From an uncultured Lachnospiraceae bacterium (lineage in GTDB: Bacteria > Bacillota_A > Clostridia > Lachnospirales > Lachnospiraceae), in the NCBI GenBank assembly GCA_902787595.1, contig CADAHD010000018.1, positions 1 through 14,589 of the forward strand: a stretch of 14,589 nt of DNA, written 5' to 3'. The notes under the pieces are model-generated. The model saw only the letters and a program-made list of their open reading frames with translations. It did no database searches and was not told the origin of the DNA. The position numbers and the translations under genes were made by a program. Shown here piece after piece: positions 6,234 to 12,930 of the stretch; position 1 is the stretch's first letter, and each line of letters starts with the position of its first letter.

Positions 6234-8726
6234 TTATATTATCTTCACTTCGGGAAGGTGCTTTCTTATCATGCTTTCCAGCATTTCCGGCGTGAAAGGC
6301 TTGGACATGAAATCCGTGAAGCCTTCCTGCGCAAATCCGCTCCTCACATCTTCCCCTTCGAGCGCAGTGAGCAGTATGACCGGAGTTTCACCGTTAACGC
6401 CCCCGCTGTTTTCTTTCAACTTTCTGAAAGTTTCCACTCCGTTCATCCCGGGCATTTTCATATCCAGAAAGATGATATCATATTTCTTTTTAGCCGCCAT
6501 CTCTACAGCGCTGTATCCTTCCTGTGCTGTATCCAGATCGATCCGGCTGTCCTTTAAAAACGAACGTACAAGCTGAAGATTGAGAGCCGTATCATCCACT
6601 GCCAGTATCGAAGCGTTCCTGGTTCTTAAATTACCCCAGCCGCCTTCTTCTGCCGCTGCTCCCCCCGGTGCCTTACCGGCATGCGCTATCTCCTGTTCGA
6701 TCACAAAAGAAAACTCCGATCCTCGTCCATATACACTTCTGATCTCCAGCCGCGAACCCATGAGCGCCAGCAGATTATTGACTATATTAAGTCCCAGGCC
6801 CGTTCCTTCAACCTTGTAATTCTTTGACTTATCAACTCTCTCAAAGGGTATGCTCAGCTTTTCTATATCTTCGGGTTTAATGCCTATGCCCGAATCCGCA
6901 ACCCTGATCTTTAATCTCACATGATCTTTGTCCGTAACGGTGGAAATAACCCCGAAAACTACCCTGCCCGATTCGGTATACTTAACTGCGTTGTTCAGCA
7001 GATTAAGGACGCACTGGCTTATCCTCTTTTCGTCGCCATGCAGGATATCGGGCAGCTCGCCGTCTATTCTGTATATAAACTCAAGGCCTTTTTCCTTTGC
7101 GGAATAAGAGATCATGCCTGCCAGTTCATCCATTGCCGCGCGGGCGTTGTAATCTACCGGAACGATCTCCATTTTACCTGCGTCTATCTTTCCGGTATCA
7201 AGGATATCATTGATAAGCTGCAGAAGAAGCTTTCCGGAGCTTTTGATATTAGCGGCGTATTTTACGACCTCTTCATTATCACACTCCTTCAGGATCATCT
7301 CGTTCATGCCCAGTATTGCATTCAGCGGCGTTCGTATCTCATGGGATACCGCCGAATAAAAAACTGATTTTGCGCGGTTTGCATCCTCGGCTTCCTTAAG
7401 CGCGGCAATAAGGTCTCCGGACATTTCCTTAAACATGCGGGAAAGCCTGTCGTGAAAAGGAACAAGGAGCTCTTCCGGAAAGCCGCCTATCATGGCTGTT
7501 TCGGGGGTTTTTACGATTTCTTCAGGGGATGAAAATGTTTCGGCGGTTTCTTCAGGTTTTGTGGCCGCCGGCATTTCCTCTGATTCTTTGAACGCGACAG
7601 ATATCAGGGCGCTGTTTAATTCGCCGCCGAGTCCGTCGAAATAGAATAACTCACCGTATCCGTACACCGCCGCAGCTTCTTTTATCTGCTTTCTGTAGAG
7701 CTCTATCTCATCCAGTTCGCGCTCCTTAAGCAGCATCACGCGGTTTGAGCAAACTATCAGAAGACCGGCCTGTGCTTCGAATTCGGCTATTTCGTCGACA
7801 TCTGCCGCGATCTCGGTAAACAGATCATCGGGATTCCCATAGCTTAAGCTTATCCTGTCATTAAGATATACGGGTGCGCCGAATATCAGCTGCCCCTCTT
7901 TAGGCCCTGTAATGCCTATACGCGAAACCTTTACGCCGTCTCTGTGAATTATAAGCGGAAACTCGCTCAGATTCTGGGGGATGATCTGATCGTCACGAAG
8001 CCCCAGATATTTATTGTACACATACGTAGCATTTCTGCCGTCTATCTCATCCACAAAGAAGGGATTCTCTTCTTTGGTCACGGTCATGATCTTTCCGACA
8101 GGAGTCCAGCCCAGATTATAATGAGCCCTTATATTCAATGCTTTCCCATGGAATATCAGAGTTAAGAGCTTCCCGCTTATAACTTCTCCGCCGGGCTCAC
8201 GACCGAAGGTACTGTAGCCTGCATGAAGAGAGGTTTTGATGCCGAATATCGGAATGCCCTTCAGCTCTTTAAGCTCTGCAAGAACATCCTCCGTAGAACT
8301 GACATAATCCGGCGGCACCAGAAATACGGCTTTGGTGTCCTCCGTGTTCAGGATAAGTTCTTTGATCTCACGCCCCTGCCTGTTCTCTTCACGATAGCCG
8401 GTAGTTATGCCATGAAGCGATATCCCTGCTTTTTCAAATAACAAAAATGTAAGAAGGCAGCCCTTCTCATCGCCGGAGCCGTCAATCCTGTTATTGAGTA
8501 TATCTGCATGGCTGTGCGAATTGGAAGCTATGATCGTGCAATCAGAGAAATGCTCAAGAATTTCCTGCCTGAAAACCGAAAAGCTGTCCTCATCCCATAG
8601 CTGCGCCCACGCGAGCAGAAGCCTGCAGGATGCGGACTTATACAGATCCGTATCTTTAAGCTCTGTTGCTGTTTCGGAGATTTCATCTATACTGCTGAGT
8701 TTGTATGTTTTCTGGATCATAGGCAA
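6234..8726 (-). CDS. FIST-domain hybrid sensor histidine kinase with C-terminal receiver
   Basis: An 830-residue soluble signalling protein with no membrane segment. Residues 1-380 resemble the FIST sensory module (N and C parts), including LGWTPVGKIMTVTKEENPF followed by ATYVYNKYLG. FIST domains are thought to bind small molecules such as amino acids. A Glu/Pro/Thr-rich linker (about 381-412) follows. The kinase core has HisKA with His462 (SHEIRTPLN), N-box Asn579, G1 DSGIGI (611-616) and G2 GTGLGL (641-646). The C-terminal receiver keeps all key residues: Asp711/Asp712, phospho-acceptor Asp755, Thr787 and Lys809. There is no DNA-binding output, so a separate phosphotransfer partner or protein target is expected, and none is seen here. 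The start is TTG at 8724-8726 with AAGGAG at 6-nt spacing; an ATG two codons in (8720) is the alternative. It is followed directly by the alcohol dehydrogenase gene. Confidence 0.93.
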   Translation of the reverse strand: MPMIQKTYKLSSIDEISETATELKDTDLYKSASCRLLLAWAQLWDEDSFSVFRQEILEHFSDCTIIASNSHSHADILNNRIDGSGDEKGCLLTFLLFEKAGISLHGITTGYREENRQGREIKELILNTEDTKAVFLVPPDYVSSTEDVLAELKELKGIPIFGIKTSLHAGYSTFGREPGGEVISGKLLTLIFHGKALNIRAHYNLGWTPVGKIMTVTKEENPFFVDEIDGRNATYVYNKYLGLRDDQIIPQNLSEFPLIIHRDGVKVSRIGITGPKEGQLIFGAPVYLNDRISLSYGNPDDLFTEIAADVDEIAEFEAQAGLLIVCSNRVMLLKERELDEIELYRKQIKEAAAVYGYGELFYFDGLGGELNSALISVAFKESEEMPAATKPEETAETFSSPEEIVKTPETAMIGGFPEELLVPFHDRLSRMFKEMSGDLIAALKEAEDANRAKSVFYSAVSHEIRTPLNAILGMNEMILKECDNEEVVKYAANIKSSGKLLLQLINDILDTGKIDAGKMEIVPVDYNARAAMDELAGMISYSAKEKGLEFIYRIDGELPDILHGDEKRISQCVLNLLNNAVKYTESGRVVFGVISTVTDKDHVRLKIRVADSGIGIKPEDIEKLSIPFERVDKSKNYKVEGTGLGLNIVNNLLALMGSRLEIRSVYGRGSEFSFVIEQEIAHAGKAPGGAAAEEGGWGNLRTRNASILAVDDTALNLQLVRSFLKDSRIDLDTAQEGYSAVEMAAKKKYDIIFLDMKMPGMNGVETFRKLKENSGGVNGETPVILLTALEGEDVRSGFAQEGFTDFMSKPFTPEMLESMIRKHLPEVKII

Positions 8727-8776
8727 AGTATTCTCCTTTTTTCCCTCTCAACATTAACTGTCAGCTTTCCTCATAA

Positions 8777-8785
8777 AATATAGCA
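8777..8785 (-). promoter_or_regulatory. Possible extended -10 promoter of the FIST kinase gene
   Basis: Minus strand TGCTATATT, a TGn extended -10 pattern, lies about 50 bp before the TTG start. No convincing -35 is present at 17 bp. It is the best candidate in the 139-bp gap, but weak. Confidence 0.3.
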
Positions 8786-8815
8786 TAAAAAGTTCCCAAA
8801 CGGAATGCTTATCGG

Positions 8816-8838
8816 AAAAAAGCGAAGTCCGGATCTTC
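8816..8838 (-). terminator. Weak possible terminator after dapF
   Basis: On the minus strand a short GAAG/CTTC stem (8838-8835 with 8827-8824, 7-nt loop) is followed by GC and six T (8821-8816). The stem is only 4 bp, so this is a marginal call. Nothing better is visible between dapF and the kinase gene. Confidence 0.28.
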
Positions 8839-8865
8839 CTGAAAGCCTGTTTTATCCTGCGGGCA

Positions 8866-9729
8866 TCACAGAGTCACTTCACCTTCAAATACCACTCGCG
8901 CAGGGCCGGTCATGTATACGCAGTTGTCCTCTTCCTTCCACTCGATGAACAGATCTCCTCCCGGAAGGCTCACGGTAACGCTCCTTCCGGTCCTGCCATT
9001 TAATACCGAAGATACCACCGACGCGCAGGCGCCCGTACCGCAGGCCAAGGTCTCTCCGGTGCCGCGCTCCCATACACGCATGCGCTGATGTTTATCGTCT
9101 ATGACCTGTATGAACTCTGTATTCACGGCTTTCGGAAACGCCGGATGATGCTCGTGCACAGGACCGATATTCTCCATATCTATGTCATCAACGCTGTCCA
9201 CGTAGGTGACCGCATGCGGATTTCCCATGGAAACGCAGGTGACATTACAGTCCCATTTATTACCCTTATTATCTTCAAGCTTTATCAGCCTGTCCTTAAT
9301 GCCGTCTTTATCATCCGCAAACTGTGAGCTGTCTACGGGGATCTTATCAGGCTCCAGTATGGGCTCACCCATATTCACGGTCACGGTATCAACCTTTCCG
9401 TCTTTTAAATGCAGGGTAAGCGTCTTAATGCTCCCGCCGCTTATGATCTTAACCGGATTCTTATCGGTCAGGCCGTAATCATAAACATACTTGGCCACGC
9501 AGCGTATGCCGTTGCCGCACATCTCGGAACGTGTGCCGTCGGCATTCCACATCTCCATCTCAAAATCCGCCACATCGGAAGGGTTTATGAAAATAACTCC
9601 ATCCCCTCCTATCCCGAAATGACGGTCGCTTAAACGCCTGACCACTTCGGGTTTATTCTCAACCTTTTCCCTGCTGCCGTCAACATATACATAATCATTT
9701 CCGCAGCCCTGCATCTTAACAAATTTCAT
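8866..9729 (-). CDS. dapF: Diaminopimelate epimerase
   Basis: Cofactor-independent epimerase converting LL- to meso-diaminopimelate, the precursor of lysine and of peptidoglycan cross-links. At 287 residues it is slightly longer than the usual 270-280. It has the two-lobed fold with a catalytic cysteine in each half: Cys71 in MCGNGIRC and Cys230 in ACGTGACAS. It also has the N-terminal KMQGCGNDYVYVD and the GGDG motif at 41-44. The start is ATG with AGGAGG at 7-nt spacing. It acts directly after DapL, whose gene lies 4 kb downstream on the same strand but in a different transcription unit. The 156-bp gap upstream contains diverged direct repeats and a long hairpin that may control it. Confidence 0.97.
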   Translation of the reverse strand: MKFVKMQGCGNDYVYVDGSREKVENKPEVVRRLSDRHFGIGGDGVIFINPSDVADFEMEMWNADGTRSEMCGNGIRCVAKYVYDYGLTDKNPVKIISGGSIKTLTLHLKDGKVDTVTVNMGEPILEPDKIPVDSSQFADDKDGIKDRLIKLEDNKGNKWDCNVTCVSMGNPHAVTYVDSVDDIDMENIGPVHEHHPAFPKAVNTEFIQVIDDKHQRMRVWERGTGETLACGTGACASVVSSVLNGRTGRSVTVSLPGGDLFIEWKEEDNCVYMTGPARVVFEGEVTL

Positions 9730-9759
9730 TTCATAACCTCCTGGAATTTATATCTTCCT

Positions 9760-9888
9760 TACCGGCCGATATTTATACAGCATTACTGACACGGCCGGGA
9801 CTGTTCTGCATAAATATCGGTCTACGTTTTCAAGCATTACCGGATTTATACAACCTTGACACAGCCTGAGTCTTTCTGCCAGATATCA
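9760..9888 (-). repeat. Two diverged direct repeats between the flavin oxidoreductase gene and dapF
   Basis: Copy A (about 9760-9820) and copy B (about 9837-9888) share, in the same order on the plus strand, TTACCGG, ATTTATACA, TGACAC, GCC and TTCTGC, then an ATATC near the end. Copy B is shorter through two or three small gaps and runs into the stop codon of the oxidoreductase gene. They fill most of the intergenic space. The alignment was made by eye, so the limits are approximate. On the minus strand each copy carries TGTATAAAT, which resembles a -10 box, but no -35 at good spacing is visible. Confidence 0.55.
9766..9820 (-). promoter_or_regulatory. Long hairpin in the dapF leader region
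   Basis: Within copy A, the 15-nt arms at 9820-9806 and 9780-9766 (minus strand CCGATATTTATGCAG and CTGTATAAATATCGG) pair completely, with one G-U. The loop is 25 nt and contains the small palindrome CGGCCG. The G-U pair forms only in minus-strand RNA; on the plus strand it would be A-C. No U-run follows, so a terminator is unlikely. It ends about 37 bp before the dapF ATG and could be a leader structure or a protein-binding palindrome. Confidence 0.55.
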
Positions 9889-10947
9889 GACTCCTCCGCC
9901 AGCCGGGCATTTATGCGGCATGAACGGACCGTACTGGCATCTGGGGCAGTTATAGCATTTTGAAAAAGGCTTCTCCTCCAGCACCGCTTTGCAAAAAGCC
10001 GGATCCGCAAGCACTGCCCTGGCCAGATCCACCGTGTCCGCCAGCTCGTTTTCTATAAGATAACGGACTGCCGCAGGATCGTTTATGCCGTTCACACATG
10101 AAACCGGAATGCGTCCTTTAAAGTGTTCATGAAACTTCACTCCCAGTGAGCAAAAACGGTTATAATGCTCCGTATCTTCTACGGAAGGATCTTCCCAATC
10201 TATACCCGTGGATACCTGCAGATAATCGCAGCCTGCTTTGACATATTCTTCCGCTATCTTTATGGCGGTGGCTACATCCGGCTCTATGCCGGTCGTTCTT
10301 ACGGATATGATAAAATCATCACCGCATTCGCTGCGTATCTTCTTAATTATCTCCACCGCAAAGCGCGCCCTGTTTTCCACGCTTCCGCCGTATTCATCCG
10401 TTCTCAGATTTGTTTTTACCGCAACAAACTGGTTGATAAGATAGCCGTGGCAGCCGTGGAGCTGTACGCCGTCATATCCGGCTTTCTTAGCCCTGATAGC
10501 TGCTTCCGTAAAGGCATCCTGCATCTTATGTATCTCATCGATACTCATTTCTTTTGAAAGTATCTCCGGATCTCTTGTGGGCACAGCCGAAGGACCTATG
10601 GCCGGTCCGCATTCCGGATTGGATGTTATCCCCGTATGATTAAGCTGGATGATCACCGGAACACCATTATCATGACACACGGCTGTAATACTCTTATGCC
10701 CTTCTGTCTGCTCATCTTCCCACAGCCCCAGATGGTTTTTTCCAAACCTTCCGCCCGGAGTAACCGCGGTCGCCTCCACGCATATCAGACCGCAGCCGCC
10801 TTCCGCACGTTTTTTATAATGCTCGATATGCTTATCGCTTACCTTCCCGTCTTCAAGAGCATAGTCAAACTTGACCGTGGGCGCCATGGTCAGGCGGTTC
10901 TTCAGGACGGTTTTGTTTATCGTTATCGGATCATTTATTCGCGTCAT
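9886..10947 (-). CDS. Old Yellow Enzyme-like NADH:flavin oxidoreductase with Cys-rich tail
   Basis: A 353-residue FMN TIM-barrel oxidoreductase of the OYE/2,4-dienoyl-CoA reductase family. It has the N-terminal NRLTMAP segment, IQLNHTG, the active-site region LHGCHGYLINQF (normally HGAHGYL) and TDEYGGSVENRARF, a family hallmark. After the barrel comes a cysteine cluster, C-x2-C-x2-C-x9-C (331, 334, 337, 347), and the protein then ends. In 2,4-dienoyl-CoA reductase and its relatives a similar cluster holds a 4Fe-4S centre before a second flavin/NAD(P)H domain, which is absent here. The substrate is unknown; reduction of an activated alkene is likely. The start is ATG at 10945-10947 with GGGGGT at 7-nt spacing. 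An ATG 63 bp upstream (11010) stays in frame but lies upstream of the promoter -10, so it is rejected. The gene is divergent from the MFS transporter, suggesting shared regulation. Confidence 0.9.
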   Translation of the reverse strand: MTRINDPITINKTVLKNRLTMAPTVKFDYALEDGKVSDKHIEHYKKRAEGGCGLICVEATAVTPGGRFGKNHLGLWEDEQTEGHKSITAVCHDNGVPVIIQLNHTGITSNPECGPAIGPSAVPTRDPEILSKEMSIDEIHKMQDAFTEAAIRAKKAGYDGVQLHGCHGYLINQFVAVKTNLRTDEYGGSVENRARFAVEIIKKIRSECGDDFIISVRTTGIEPDVATAIKIAEEYVKAGCDYLQVSTGIDWEDPSVEDTEHYNRFCSLGVKFHEHFKGRIPVSCVNGINDPAAVRYLIENELADTVDLARAVLADPAFCKAVLEEKPFSKCYNCPRCQYGPFMPHKCPAGGGV

Positions 10948-10981
10948 CTGTTTACCCCCAATATTGAAATCCTGCTGTTTT

Positions 10982-11010
10982 ATTCTATTCGTTTCCATGG
11001 ATTGCGTCAA
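10982..11010 (-). promoter_or_regulatory. Promoter of the flavin oxidoreductase gene
   Basis: Minus strand -35 TTGACG (11010-11005), a 17-bp spacer and -10 TAGAAT (10987-10982). It lies back to back with the MFS promoter, the two -35 boxes being only 6 bp apart. Confidence 0.75.
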
Positions 11011-11016
11011 TAACCG

Positions 11017-11045
11017 TTGACTGCGTTAATACAAATGAATAAAAT
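11017..11045 (+). promoter_or_regulatory. Promoter of the MFS transporter gene
   Basis: Plus strand -35 TTGACT (11017-11022), a 17-bp spacer and -10 TAAAAT (11040-11045), with an expected start point near 11052. It is divergent from the oxidoreductase promoter. Confidence 0.75.
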
Positions 11046-11046
11046 G

Positions 11047-11080
11047 TTACTATTCACGGTCTGAAGGCCGTAAACAGTAA
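11047..11080. promoter_or_regulatory. Operator-like palindrome at the MFS transcription start
   Basis: TTACTATTCACGG (11047-11059) and CCGTAAACAGTAA (11068-11080) are inverted repeats matching at 11 of 13 positions, with an 8-bp centre. The palindrome begins right after the -10 box and covers the expected start point, where a repressor would block transcription. No regulator gene lies beside it. An RNA hairpin is also possible, but it would contain two A-C mismatches, so a DNA site seems more likely. Confidence 0.55.
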
Positions 11081-11118
11081 TAAAATACAGTTAAGAAAAT
11101 ATCACAGGGGAAATAGCA

Positions 11119-12324
11119 ATGCAAAGATCAGCAATATGGACAATAAAATACACCCTGCTAAATGCCGCATATTTCGTGGCATTCTGCACGATACATGCGT
11201 ATGCCGCCGTGTATCTCTTGGCCAACGGTTTTTCCAATACCGAAGTGGGCATACTCCTGGCGGTAGCAAATATAATATCCGCAGTGCTTCAACCGGTGAT
11301 CGCGGGCATTATAGACAAGCCCGGTTTTCTGACCAATAAGCGTTTTATACTCATATCGGTAACGGTCATTTTTGCCGGCTCGCTGATACTGATGCTTTTC
11401 CCCCGGCATAAGCTCATCATCTTCGCAGTATATGCGCTGATCTATATGATACAGTTTGCCTATCAGCCGGTCATGACCGCTTTATGTTTTGAATACCAGA
11501 AAGCCGGATACAGCATCTTTTACGGCCTTGCCAGAGGACTGGGCTCTGCCAGCTTTGCCATAACTTCTTTTTTCATCGGAAGGATAGTCGAAGTATCAGG
11601 CGTATCCGTGCTGCTGTGGGTAAACCTTGCGTCTATGATCATATCGGCGCTCATCGTGCTCACTTTCAATATGAAAAATACTTCCGCAAAAAAAGAAGGC
11701 GAAGAAAAAAAGAACGCAGGCGTAGCGCACAACAGCCTGTCTTCTTTTGTAAAGACATATCCCGCATTCTCATTATTCCTGATCGGAGCGATATGCTTTT
11801 TCTTTGCGCATAATATGATCAACGACTTTATGATACAGATCATCAGACAGCTTGGCGGTGCCGAAAGCGAGCTTGGTTTTTCCAATTTCCTGCAGGCTAT
11901 CCTGGAACTTCCGGTAATGGCGCTGATAGGGATCGTGCTCAAAAAGATCTCCGCCGATAAACTGCTCGTATTTTCCGGAGGAGCATTTTTTGTAAAGATC
12001 CTGATACTTGTAGGTGCGAGCACAATGGCGCATATGTATATCAGCCAGTCTTTCCAGCTGTTCGCGTATGCGGTATTCATTCCCGCCGGCGCATATTATG
12101 TAAGCAGCACAATGGAAGAACTCGACCAGGTAAAGTGCCAGGCTTTTATCACCAGCGCCATCACCATCGGCGGCGTATTTTCAAACCTGATAAGCGGCGT
12201 GATACTCGATCATCTGGGAATTAAGACTATGCTGATCACCGGCAGCGCAGTATGTTTCATCGGCGTGCTGATCGCCATCATTGCGATGCGCCGCCTGCCT
12301 CATCACAATAAAACAGGAGCCTGA
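11119..12324 (+). CDS. MFS transporter (LacY-like / MFS_1_like type)
   Basis: A 401-residue membrane protein with about 12 hydrophobic helices in two six-helix halves, split by a charged Lys/Glu-rich cytoplasmic loop at about 185-207. The segment YGLARGLGSASFAI (135-148) resembles the conserved R-x-x-GS motif at helix 5 of LacY-like members. It is probably a proton-coupled carrier; the substrate (sugar, nucleoside or drug) cannot be told. It is the only plus-strand gene in the window. The start is ATG with AGGGGA about 9 nt upstream. The stop codon lies inside a strong terminator hairpin. The divergent flavin oxidoreductase may act on the compound this protein moves, but that is only inferred from layout. 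Confidence 0.92.
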   Translation: MQRSAIWTIKYTLLNAAYFVAFCTIHAYAAVYLLANGFSNTEVGILLAVANIISAVLQPVIAGIIDKPGFLTNKRFILISVTVIFAGSLILMLFPRHKLIIFAVYALIYMIQFAYQPVMTALCFEYQKAGYSIFYGLARGLGSASFAITSFFIGRIVEVSGVSVLLWVNLASMIISALIVLTFNMKNTSAKKEGEEKKNAGVAHNSLSSFVKTYPAFSLFLIGAICFFFAHNMINDFMIQIIRQLGGAESELGFSNFLQAILELPVMALIGIVLKKISADKLLVFSGGAFFVKILILVGASTMAHMYISQSFQLFAYAVFIPAGAYYVSSTMEELDQVKCQAFITSAITIGGVFSNLISGVILDHLGIKTMLITGSAVCFIGVLIAIIAMRRLPHHNKTGA

Positions 12325-12342
12325 ATACAGGCTCCCTTTTTT
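12316..12342. terminator. Bidirectional intrinsic terminator
   Basis: GGAGCCTG (12316-12323), loop AATA and CAGGCTCC (12328-12335) form a perfect 8-bp stem, followed on the plus strand by C and six T. It terminates the MFS gene and overlaps its stop codon. On the minus strand the same stem is followed by TGTTTTATT, so it probably also ends the glnA-ANTAR unit, whose last gene stops at 12376. Confidence 0.92.
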
Positions 12343-12375
12343 CCTTCCGTCAGATCCGGCACATATATTTCACAG

Positions 12376-12927
12376 CTATGCCTGACTGTCCATCAGCGTA
12401 AGGACCATCTGCGCGCTCTCTACTATCCCGGTGCCGCTCTCCATGCTGCGCTTCTGGAGGTAACGGTGTGCCTCCTCCTCGCTCATATGGTTACGGTCCA
12501 TCAGCACGGCCTTTGCCCTGTCGATCACTTCCTGTTCCTCGGCGCTGCGCTTTTTAGGCATACTCCTTAGTTTCTTTTTGAGCCTTGCCTGACGGCCCAG
12601 CATCATGCCCAGAGTGGAATACAGATCCACAGTCTTTAAAGGCATGGTAAGAGCTACCACGCCATCCTGGACCCCTTCTTCAACCAGTCCGGCCGATGCT
12701 ATCAAAAGCATTTCAAAATTACGGGGAAGATAATCCTTGAGCTCGGAGTATATCATATCCGGATATTTATATCCGCAGATGATAATGCCTCCGCCCAGGT
12801 TATCCGCCTCGGCCAATGCCTGCGCACCCGTAGAACACAGAGCATCCACATCATAGCCGCCCTTCATCAGTATGCCTCTTATTGCTCTGCCTTCCTCTGT
12901 TTTTCCAAACAGCACGATCAGGCTCAT
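12376..12927 (-). CDS. Pseudo-receiver/ANTAR RNA-binding antiterminator protein
   Basis: A 183-residue two-domain protein. Residues 1-110 have the secondary-structure pattern of a response-regulator receiver, but the key residues are gone. There is no acidic pair after strand 1 (LIVLFGKTEEG). The phospho-acceptor position at the end of strand 3 is Cys51/Gly52 (IIICGYKYPD), and the usual Lys-Pro is LTMPLK. Residues about 115-180 form an ANTAR domain (RAKAVLMDRNHMSEEEAHRYLQKRSM then SAQMVL), the three-helix module that binds RNA hairpins and prevents termination in nitrogen-metabolism operons (NasR, EutV, clostridial NitR). It begins 3 bp after the glnA stop with no recognisable ribosome site, so translation is likely coupled to glnA. 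The location points to control of nitrogen genes, perhaps of glnA itself. Phosphorylation is unlikely, so another input must be used. Confidence 0.88.
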   Translation of the reverse strand: MSLIVLFGKTEEGRAIRGILMKGGYDVDALCSTGAQALAEADNLGGGIIICGYKYPDMIYSELKDYLPRNFEMLLIASAGLVEEGVQDGVVALTMPLKTVDLYSTLGMMLGRQARLKKKLRSMPKKRSAEEQEVIDRAKAVLMDRNHMSEEEAHRYLQKRSMESGTGIVESAQMVLTLMDSQA

Positions 12928-12930
12928 ATA

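Noticed and set aside
9760..9888. CRISPR-like repeat array
   Set aside because: Only two diverged copies, with no regular spacers and no cas genes nearby.
10948..11010. A longer start for the flavin oxidoreductase at 11010
   Set aside because: It lies at the promoter -35 box, upstream of the expected transcription start. The ATG at 10947 has a GGGGGT site and matches the family start.
11520..12080. A 186-codon minus-strand open frame opposite the MFS transporter
   Set aside because: Its hydrophobic and Ser-rich make-up mirrors the antisense of membrane-protein codons. It has no ribosome site and no family resemblance.
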